In this document: piece by piece, positions 58,257 through 64,000 of the stretch
How positions within the stretch are numbered: position 1 is the stretch's first letter
Layout: each line of letters opens with the position of its first letter
Assembly (NCBI RefSeq): GCF_014353015.1
Contig: NZ_CP060704.1
Coordinates: 3,807,001 to 3,871,000 of the forward strand
Length of the DNA stretch: 64,000 nucleotides
Source: Chitinimonas koreensis
Lineage (GTDB): Bacteria; Pseudomonadota; Gammaproteobacteria; Burkholderiales; Chitinimonadaceae
Direction of reading: 5' to 3'
Translations under genes and position numbers: made by a program
Notes under the pieces: generated by a model
Seen by the model: the letters and a program-made list of their open reading frames with translations, nothing else
What the model was told of the DNA's origin: nothing
Databases searched by the model: none

Positions 58257-59210
58257 ATGCCCACGCCCGCCCCGGAACAGGTCGAACAGATCCGCCACGC
58301 CTCGCGCCGGCTGGTGCGCGAGCTCGGCTTCATGCACGACGAGCTGGCCGAATCGGGCCTGTCGGCCTCGCAGGTCCATGCCCTGATCGAACTCGACGGC
58401 GGCGAACCGCTGCCCGCCTCGGTGCTGGCCGAGCGGCTGATGCTCGACAAGTCCTCGATCAGCCGGCTGGTGACGCGGCTGGCCGAACTCGGCCTGATCG
58501 CCAGCGGCACCAGCGAGGCCGACGGCCGCCAGCGGCCGCTGAGCCTGACCGAGGCCGGCCACGGCCGGCTGGCGCGCATCCATGCCTTCGCCCGCCGCCG
58601 GGTCGAGGGCGCGCTGGCCAAGCTGGCCGAGCCGCAGCGGCAGGAGATCGAGCGCGGCCTGGCCGGCTACGCCGCGGCGCTGGCCGACGCCCGCGAGTCG
58701 GCGCCGGCCGCCGCGACCGAGCTGATCGACGGCTACCGGCCCGGCTGCCTGGGCCGGATCGTGGCGCTGCACATGCGCTACTACGCGCGCACCATCGGGC
58801 TGGGACGGGTGTTCGAGAGCCGGGTGGCGGCCGGGCTGGCCGAATTCCTGCCGCGGCTGGAGCGGCCGGGCAACCGGCTGTGGACGCTGTGGCAGGGCGG
58901 CCACCTGGCCGGCTCGCTGGCGATCGACGCCGAGGATCCGGACGGCGCCCACCTGCGCTGGTTCATCGTCGACGACGCGCTGCGCGGCCAGGGCTGGGGC
59001 CGCCGCCTGCTGGCCGAGGCGCTGGCGCACTGCGACCGCATCGGCTGCGCGCAGACCTGGCTCGATACCTTCGCCGGGCTCGACGCCGCCCGCCACCTGT
59101 ACGAGGCGGCCGGCTTCGAGCTGACCGAAGCGCGGCCCGGCACGCAATGGGGGCTGGCGCTGACCGAACAGCGCTTCGTGCGGCCCAGGCCCGCCGCGGC
59201 GGGCCGCTGA
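58257..59210 (+). CDS. MarR-GNAT fusion protein
   Basis: This 317-aa protein joins an N-terminal MarR-type winged helix (LGFMHDELAESGLSASQVHA, LAERLMLDKSSISRLVTRLA, SEADGRQRPLSLTEAG) to a C-terminal GNAT acetyltransferase (about 165-317, with RWFIVDDALRGQGWGRRLLA, the acetyl-CoA loop RGQGWG, and HLYEAAGFELTE). Such two-domain proteins are known; the acetylated substrate here is not. The ATG at 58257 gives the MarR start; a longer frame from 58179 would overlap the operator dyads and is rejected. Confidence 0.9.
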   Translation: MPTPAPEQVEQIRHASRRLVRELGFMHDELAESGLSASQVHALIELDGGEPLPASVLAERLMLDKSSISRLVTRLAELGLIASGTSEADGRQRPLSLTEAGHGRLARIHAFARRRVEGALAKLAEPQRQEIERGLAGYAAALADARESAPAAATELIDGYRPGCLGRIVALHMRYYARTIGLGRVFESRVAAGLAEFLPRLERPGNRLWTLWQGGHLAGSLAIDAEDPDGAHLRWFIVDDALRGQGWGRRLLAEALAHCDRIGCAQTWLDTFAGLDAARHLYEAAGFELTEARPGTQWGLALTEQRFVRPRPAAAGR

Positions 59211-59223
59211 GCAGGGCCCCGGC

Positions 59224-60348
59224 TCAGCCGCCCTGCCCCGCCTCGCCCAGCGCGTAGTCGGCGGTATCGCGCTGCAGGCTGCCGTGCGGCGCCGCGCGCA
59301 GGTATTGCGCCGGCCAGCCGGCCGCCACGCCGAGCTCGGCCGCCGCGTGCAGCGGCCAGTACGGATCGCGCAGCAGTTCGCGGCCCAGCAGCACCAAGTC
59401 GGCCCGGCCGCCGGCGACGATGGCCTCGGCCTGGCGCGCCTCGGTGATCAGCCCGACCGCGGCGGTGGCGATGCCGGCCTCGGCGCGCACCCGCTCGGCG
59501 AAGCCGACCTGGTAGCCCGGCGCCAGCGGGATGGCCGCCTGCGCGGCGCTGCCGCCCGAGGAGACGTCGACCAGGTCGACGCCGAGCGGCCCGAGCCTGC
59601 GCGCCAGCGCCACCGTCTCGTCCACGCTCCAGCCGCCGTCGACCCAGTCGGTGGCCGACAGCCGTACCAGCAGCGGCAGATGGGCCGGCCAGACGCCGCG
59701 CACCGCCTCCACCGTCTCCAGCAGCAGCCGGATGCGGTGGTCGAAGCTGCCGCCGTAGCCGTCGTTGCGGCGGTTGCTCAGCGGCGACAGGAACTGGTGC
59801 AGCAGGTAGCCGTGCGCCGCGTGCAGTTCGACCAGCTCGAAGCCGGCCGCCAGCGCGCGCCGGGCGGCGTCGGCGAAGGCCTGCGGGATGGCGGCCAGCG
59901 CGGCGCCGTCGAGCGCGGCCGGCTGCGGGTAGTGATCGGCGAAGGCGATGGCCGACGGCGCCACGACCGGCCAGCCGCCTTCGGCCGGCGGCACTTCGCC
60001 GCTGCCCGACCACGGCCGCCGGGTGCTGGCCTTGCGGCCGGCATGGGCCAGCTGGATGCCGGCCACCGCGCCCTGCGAGCGGATAAAGGCGGTGACGCGC
60101 GCCAGCGGCGCGACATGGGCGTCGGACCAGATGCCGAGGTCCTGCGGGCTGATGCGGCCTTCGGCCAGCACTGCCGAGGCCTCGAAGATCACCAGGCCGG
60201 CGCCGCCGACCGCACGACTGCCGAGGTGGACCAGGTGCCAGTCGTTGGCCAGGCCGTCGTGGGCGGCGTACTGGCACATCGGCGAGACGGCGATGCGGTT
60301 GGGCAGGGTGACGTCGCGCAGGGCGAGCGGCTGGAACAGGGCGGACAT
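59224..60348 (-). CDS. OYE-family NADH:flavin oxidoreductase (YqjM type)
   Basis: The 374-aa FMN enzyme belongs to the old yellow enzyme family and reduces activated C=C bonds with NAD(P)H. It is the YqjM-like class: PMCQYAAHDGLANDWHLVHL with the flavin-modulating Cys, ELHAAHGYLLHQFLSP with the His pair and the Tyr, SNRRNDGYGGS, and the C-terminal GRADLVLLGRELLRDPYWPL. The ATG at 60348 matches the family N-terminus; the frame extends further but without identity. Confidence 0.93.
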   Translation of the reverse strand: MSALFQPLALRDVTLPNRIAVSPMCQYAAHDGLANDWHLVHLGSRAVGGAGLVIFEASAVLAEGRISPQDLGIWSDAHVAPLARVTAFIRSQGAVAGIQLAHAGRKASTRRPWSGSGEVPPAEGGWPVVAPSAIAFADHYPQPAALDGAALAAIPQAFADAARRALAAGFELVELHAAHGYLLHQFLSPLSNRRNDGYGGSFDHRIRLLLETVEAVRGVWPAHLPLLVRLSATDWVDGGWSVDETVALARRLGPLGVDLVDVSSGGSAAQAAIPLAPGYQVGFAERVRAEAGIATAAVGLITEARQAEAIVAGGRADLVLLGRELLRDPYWPLHAAAELGVAAGWPAQYLRAAPHGSLQRDTADYALGEAGQGG

Positions 60349-60547
60349 GGCTGGGATCGAGGGCAGGTGAAGGAGACGGTTGGAGCGTAGCGCGCCCGCC
60401 GAGTTGCCGGACGGCCGCGACGCCGGGCGCCCGACTGGCCGGGTCGCCGCGCCGATACAATCCATACCCGGCGGGCTGCGCTGTATCGTGCGGCGGCCGG
60501 GGCGATCGGCGATGATGCGGCCTCTTCCCTCGCTCCCCGGAATCCCC

Positions 60548-61432
60548 ATGCGCACCGGCATCCTGTTCGCGTCCGCCGCCTATTTCATCTGGGGCCTGCT
60601 CCCGCTCTACCTGCGCGCGCTCAAGCACGTGCCGGCGATGGAGATCCTGCTGCACCGCATGATCTGGTCGCTGGTCTTCCTCGCCGTGATCCTGGCGGTG
60701 AAGAAGCACTGGGCCTGGCTCAAGCCGGCGCTGTCCGACCGCCGCGTGATGGGCCGCTTCCTGGCAAGCGCCGCGGTGCTGTCGGTCAACTGGTTCATCT
60801 ATATCTGGGCGGTCAACGCCGGCCGGGTGGTCGACGCCAGCCTGGGCTACTTCATCAATCCGCTGGTCAACGTGATGTTCGGCTACGTGCTGCTGCACGA
60901 GCGGCTGCGGCCGGCGCAATGGGCCGCCATCAGCGTGGCCGCGCTCGGCGTGCTGTGGCTCACCGTGCAGGCCGGCCAGCTGCCGTGGATCGGCCTGTTG
61001 CTGGCGGCCAGCTTCGGCACCTACGGCTTCCTGCGCAAGACCGCGCCGCTCGGCGCGCTCGAGGGCCTGTCGATCGAGACCCTGCTGCTGACGCCGTTCG
61101 CGCTGGCCTGGCTGGGCTGGCTGACGTCCCAGGGCCAGAGCGCCTTCGTCAACGGCGACGCCCATACCCACTGGCTGCTGATCGCCGCCGGCCCGATCAC
61201 CGCGATCCCGCTGCTGCTGTTCGCCGCCGGCGCGCGGCGCATCCCGATGACGCTGCTGGGCCTGCTGCAGTACATCGGCCCGACGCTGCAGATGGGCCTC
61301 GGCGTGTTCCTGTGGCACGAGCCGTTCAGCCAGGCCAAGCTGATCGGCTTCGCGCTGATCTGGTCGGCGCTGGTGCTGTATACGCTGGAGAATTTCTGGG
61401 TGGGGCGGCGGCAGCGGCTGGCGGCTGCTTAG
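60548..61432 (+). CDS. rarD: EamA-family transporter RarD
   Basis: The 294-aa inner-membrane protein has ten hydrophobic segments and the RarD pattern: FASAAYFIWGLLPLYLRAL, EILLHRMIWSLVFLAVILAV, LSVNWFIYIWAVNAGRVVDA, SLGYFINPLVNVMFGYVLLH, and LLGLLQYIGPTLQMGLGVFL. RarD proteins are drug/metabolite exporters; the substrate is not known. It ends ahead of a REP array that may form its transcript end. Confidence 0.93.
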   Translation: MRTGILFASAAYFIWGLLPLYLRALKHVPAMEILLHRMIWSLVFLAVILAVKKHWAWLKPALSDRRVMGRFLASAAVLSVNWFIYIWAVNAGRVVDASLGYFINPLVNVMFGYVLLHERLRPAQWAAISVAALGVLWLTVQAGQLPWIGLLLAASFGTYGFLRKTAPLGALEGLSIETLLLTPFALAWLGWLTSQGQSAFVNGDAHTHWLLIAAGPITAIPLLLFAAGARRIPMTLLGLLQYIGPTLQMGLGVFLWHEPFSQAKLIGFALIWSALVLYTLENFWVGRRQRLAAA

Positions 61433-61492
61433 GCGGCGGCCTGGATGGCCATGTCGGATGTCATCCCCGTCGATCGATCGGCGACACGCCTG

Positions 61493-61960
61493 GTAGGTCG
61501 GGCTTTATGCCCGACAGTGCTGCCGATCGAGGTCGCTGTCGGGCATAAAGCCCGACCTGCCAGGATTTCTCCGTAGGAGCGGCTTCAGCCGCGAATCGCC
61601 AAGTATCCGCCACCGGCCGGGCGCCCGCCTCGGCCATGCGCGGCTGAAGCCGCTCCTACAACTACCGCTCTATTTCCAAGCCGCTGTCGGGCATAAAGCC
61701 CGACCTGCCAGGATTTCTCCGTAGGAGCGGCTTCAGCCGCGAATCGCCGAGTATCCGCCACCGGCCGGGCGCCCGCCTCGGCCATTCGCGGCTGAAGCCG
61801 CTCCTACAACTACCGCTCTATTTCCAAGCCGCTGTCGGGCATAAAGCCCGACCTACAAGGATTTCTCCACAGGAACGGCTTCAGCCGCGAATCGCCGGGT
61901 ATCCGCCACAGGCCGGGTGCCTGCCTCGGCCATGCGCGGCTGAAGCCGCTCCTGCAACTA
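61493..61960. repeat. Composite REP array with a 148-bp tandem repeat
   Basis: A family A REP pair (61493-61560) starts the array. From about 61535 a composite unit repeats three times with a period of 148 bp (GCTGTCGGGCATAAAGCCCG at 61535, 61683 and 61831). Each unit holds a family A half, a GGATTTCTCC linker and a family B inverted pair (61573-61659, 61721-61807, about 61870-61955). Copies 1 and 2 are nearly identical; copy 3 has diverged (CACAGGAACGG, terminal CTGC). No gene lies in this 557-bp gap between rarD and the next gene. Confidence 0.9.
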
Positions 61961-61989
61961 CCGTTCTATTCCTAGGTGGATCGTGCCGA

Positions 61990-62841
61990 TCACTGCTCGC
62001 CCGGCCGGTACCACAGCTCGGCCCGGTTCAGCGGCGTGGCGGCCGGCAGCAGCGGGTTGCGCAGCTCGATCACCCGCCGGCCGGCCACGTCGAGTTCCTT
62101 CAGCGTGCCGCTGTAGGCCTGGCGGAACAGCGCCTGCAGGCTGCCCTTCTTCACCGCGCGCTCGAGCCCGGTCTGCAGCGCCTGCGCCAGTTCCGGCCGC
62201 TGGCGGCTGACGAAGAAATACATCGCGGTCGGATAGCGGATCAGCACCGAGGGCTCGATCGCCAGATCGAGGTCGCGGTGATTCGACCACTCGTCCTTCA
62301 CCTCGATCAGCGAGCGCGGGAAATAGTCGAAGCGGTCGGCCGCCAGCATTCGGAACAGGCTTTCGTACTGGTCGGTGGTCGCCACCTTGAGGCCGTTGTC
62401 GCGCAGGATCGCGGTATCGGGCCAGTCGTGCATCTGGCCGGCCTCGAAGGCCTTGAGATCGGCCAGGCCGTGCACCGCGCCGAACAGGCCGATGCGCGCG
62501 CGCCGCACCAGGCCGACGCGCCAGCCGAGCAGGCCGCGGTCGAGCGGGATGCGCACCGGCAGCAGTTCACGCTCGCGCTCGACGCTGGTCATGGTCCAGA
62601 CCAGGTCGACGATGCCCGAGTTGCGCCGCATCTCGTCGAGCGCGCGGCTCTGCACCATCACCATCTCGCTCGGCCGCGGCTGGTAGTCGGTGCCGCTCTC
62701 GCGGATGGCCAGGTCGAGCACCGCCTGCATATAGGCGTAATGCGGGTCGCCGGCCTGGGCCTGGTGGCGCAGGTAGATCAGCGGCCGCGCCGTGGCGGCC
62801 AGGCAGCAGGCCAAGAGGCACAGGGCCAAGCAATAGCGCAT
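61990..62841 (-). CDS. Periplasmic solute-binding-like protein
   Basis: The 283-aa protein has a signal peptide (MRYCLALCLLACCLAATA) and a diverged family 3 binding-protein fold: YMQAVLDLAIRESGTDYQPR, DEMRRNSGIVDLVWTMTSVE, LRDNGLKVATTDQYESLFRM, YFPRSLIEVKDEWSN and a C-terminal helix ending AELWYRPGEQ. Related proteins are often orphan sensors rather than transporter parts; no ABC transporter genes are adjacent. It ends just after the REP array. Confidence 0.82.
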   Translation of the reverse strand: MRYCLALCLLACCLAATARPLIYLRHQAQAGDPHYAYMQAVLDLAIRESGTDYQPRPSEMVMVQSRALDEMRRNSGIVDLVWTMTSVERERELLPVRIPLDRGLLGWRVGLVRRARIGLFGAVHGLADLKAFEAGQMHDWPDTAILRDNGLKVATTDQYESLFRMLAADRFDYFPRSLIEVKDEWSNHRDLDLAIEPSVLIRYPTAMYFFVSRQRPELAQALQTGLERAVKKGSLQALFRQAYSGTLKELDVAGRRVIELRNPLLPAATPLNRAELWYRPGEQ

Positions 62842-62912
62842 CGCAGTCTCCTCGGTCGGACTGCTTCACACTATAGCCGCACGCCTATAATCGGCCGACC
62901 GAAACCCTTTGG

Positions 62913-63407
62913 ATGCCCCGTACCGTGCATTTCGAACACCTGGTCCAGATCAACGATCCCACCAACCCGCTGCTGGCCCCGATCAGCCGCGACCAGCTGT
63001 GGCGCGGCCTGATGCGCCGGGTCGAACAGCCGGGCGAATTCCTGGTCGGCGTCGAGCACGTCGCACTGGCGGTGCGCAGCGCGCAACTGATCGAGCGCGA
63101 GATGCTGCTGGGCAAGCTGCGGGTGGTCGACCGCATCAGCCTCGAGCCGGGCCGCAGCATCCACTTCGATACCGCGCCGAGCGAACAGCACCAGGGCGGC
63201 AGCTTCACCATGACCATCGAGGAGCCGAACCCGGGCGACCTGTTCGTGCGCTTCTCCTACCGCACCGCGCTGCCCGACGGCGTCGGCACGCCGGACAGCG
63301 CGGCCGGCGACGCCTATTTCGCCGACTACGTGAAGGCGGCCTACCGCGACACCGACGTCGACGGCATCCGCTGGATCCGCGAGCTGGTCGAGACCGGCGA
63401 GCTGTAA
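62913..63407 (+). CDS. SRPBCC-fold DUF1857 protein
   Basis: The 164-aa protein (MPRTVHFEHLVQINDPTNPL...) fits the DUF1857/AtaL-like group of START/SRPBCC ligand-binding folds: LLAPISRDQLWRGLMRRVEQ at the N-terminus, a strand-rich middle (VDRISLEPGRSIHFDT, GGSFTMTIEEPNPGDLFVRF) and a long C-terminal helix (YFADYVKAAYRDTDVDGIRW). Ligand and role are unknown. Confidence 0.82.
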   Translation: MPRTVHFEHLVQINDPTNPLLAPISRDQLWRGLMRRVEQPGEFLVGVEHVALAVRSAQLIEREMLLGKLRVVDRISLEPGRSIHFDTAPSEQHQGGSFTMTIEEPNPGDLFVRFSYRTALPDGVGTPDSAAGDAYFADYVKAAYRDTDVDGIRWIRELVETGEL

Positions 63408-63439
63408 GGCCGCGCGCCGACAGCCGCCCGGTTTGCCTC

Positions 63440-63507
63440 GTAGGTCGGGTTCTACACCCGACAGCGACCTCGGCCGGCGACGCGGTCGGGTATAGAACCC
63501 GACCTAC
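63440..63507. repeat. REP pair, family A
   Basis: GTAGGTCGGGTTCTACACCC and TCGGGTATAGAACCCGACCT with CTAC end; loop sequence differs from other copies but stems covary (GGGTTCTA.. / ..TAGAACCC). Confidence 0.8.
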
Positions 63508-63537
63508 CGGCCGCCACCATTGCCGATTCTTGCTGCC

Positions 63538-63604
63538 GTAGATCGGACTTCAGTCCGGCAGCGCCCTCGACCACCGGTGCTTTCGGGCATAAAGCCCGAC
63601 CTAC
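63538..63604. repeat. REP pair, family A
   Basis: GTAGATCGGACTTCAGTCCG and TTTCGGGCATAAAGCCCGAC with CTAC end, 30 bp from the previous pair. Confidence 0.75.
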
Positions 63605-63668
63605 GAGTGCGCAACCGGCCTGCGAATCGGGGCGGCAAACGCGCCCTCGTCAATTCCATCATGCAAAG

Positions 63669-63698
63669 CGAACGGCCCGCCGAATGGCGGGCCGTTCG
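63669..63698 (-). terminator. Terminator downstream of fpr
   Basis: A 13-bp perfect stem CGAACGGCCCGCC / GGCGGGCCGTTCG with GAAT/ATTC loop lies 20 bp after the fpr stop. A short CTTTG follows on the minus strand. Confidence 0.75.
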
Positions 63699-63717
63699 CA
63701 TGCTCGAATCGCAGCGA

Positions 63718-64000
63718 TCACTTCTCGACGAAGGCGCGCTCGATCACGTAGTCGCCCGGCTCGCCGATGCGCGGCGAGACCTTGAAGCCGCGCGCATCCA
63801 GCAGCGCGGCGGTGTCCTTCAGCATGCTCGGGCTGCCGCACAGCATGGCGCGGTCGGTCTCCGGGTTCAGCGGCGGCAGGCCCAGGTCCTCGCACAGCTT
63901 GCCGTTCTCGATCAGGTCGGTCAGCCGGCCCTGGTTGCGGAATTCCTCGCGCGTCACGCTCGGGTAGTAGATCAGCTTGTCGCGGATCACCTCGCCGAAG
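63718..64000 (-). CDS. fpr: Ferredoxin-NADP reductase, C-terminal part
   Basis: The frame is open at the right edge, so this is the last 93 residues of the protein. It encodes FGEVIRDKLIYYPSVTREEF, the NADP-binding segment RAMLCGSPSMLKDTAALLDA, and the FAD-stacking end GDYVIERAFVEK typical of bacterial FprA-type reductases. These transfer electrons between NADPH and ferredoxin or flavodoxin. A hairpin terminator follows the stop. Confidence 0.93.
   Translation of the reverse strand, partial: FGEVIRDKLIYYPSVTREEFRNQGRLTDLIENGKLCEDLGLPPLNPETDRAMLCGSPSMLKDTAALLDARGFKVSPRIGEPGDYVIERAFVEK

Noticed and set aside
61493..61960. CRISPR-like array
   Set aside because: Regular spacing exists, but the repeats are palindromic REP elements and the intervening sequence is itself repeated, not unique spacers; no cas genes are present.

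Overview
The window is GC-rich chromosomal DNA of a Gram-negative bacterium. Type IV pilus minor pilins, polyhydroxyalkanoate (PHA) granule proteins, an FFLEELY-type protein, DUF1857 and a beta-proteobacterial style ferredoxin-NADP reductase point to a beta-proteobacterium (Neisseriales or Burkholderiales; a Chitinimonas-like genus is only a guess). No rRNA, tRNA, CRISPR array, IS element or prophage was seen. Coding density is high, many neighbouring genes overlap by ATGA, and most gaps hold dispersed palindromic repeats.

Region 1 (1-20200, minus strand) is a type VI secretion system (T6SS). From its promoter it reads: a fused sheath gene tssB-tssC, hcp, tssE, tssF, tssG, vgrG, a spike-loading module (DUF2169-pentapeptide protein, pentapeptide protein, DUF3540, PAAR-like DUF4150), tssJ, tssK, tssL and the start of tssM, which runs off the left edge. 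A sigma-54 promoter with an adjacent IHF site and two candidate enhancer palindromes lies ahead of the sheath gene. A sigma-54 activator and a small winged-helix-like protein are encoded just upstream. tssA, tssH (clpV) and any clear effector/immunity pair are not in view.

Region 2 (20500-27500, minus) is a type IV pilus operon pilY1-fimT-pilV-pilW-pilX-pilE. Four genes in regions 1 and 2 (PAAR-like, vgrG, pilW, pilY1) are each broken by what looks like one missing base, three of them in a G run. Restoring one base gives full-length proteins in every case, so a sequencing or assembly error is the leading explanation.

Region 3 (27500-41000) is lipid and storage metabolism. A WS/DGAT wax ester synthase is divergent from a Maqu_2220-type alcohol-forming fatty acyl-CoA reductase. 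Next come a hybrid histidine kinase facing a NarL-type regulator, a PHA-system protein, an FFLEELY-type protein, a phasin, a patatin phospholipase and a GntR regulator. An aminotransferase and a BON-domain protein precede this block.

Region 4 (41600-64000) is mixed housekeeping and sensing: HTH protein, radical SAM protein, UspA, thioesterase, TerB-like protein, two chemoreceptors, MoxR ATPase, dinB overlapping a hypoxanthine-DNA glycosylase gene, an unusual secreted Cys-repeat protein, Sel1 protein, two periplasmic binding proteins, alpha/beta hydrolase, a MarR-GNAT fusion behind two perfect operator dyads, an OYE-type reductase, RarD, a DUF1857 protein and the C-terminus of fpr. Two GTAG-type REP families, a 148-bp tandem REP array and a longer hairpin-ended repeat fill the gaps here.
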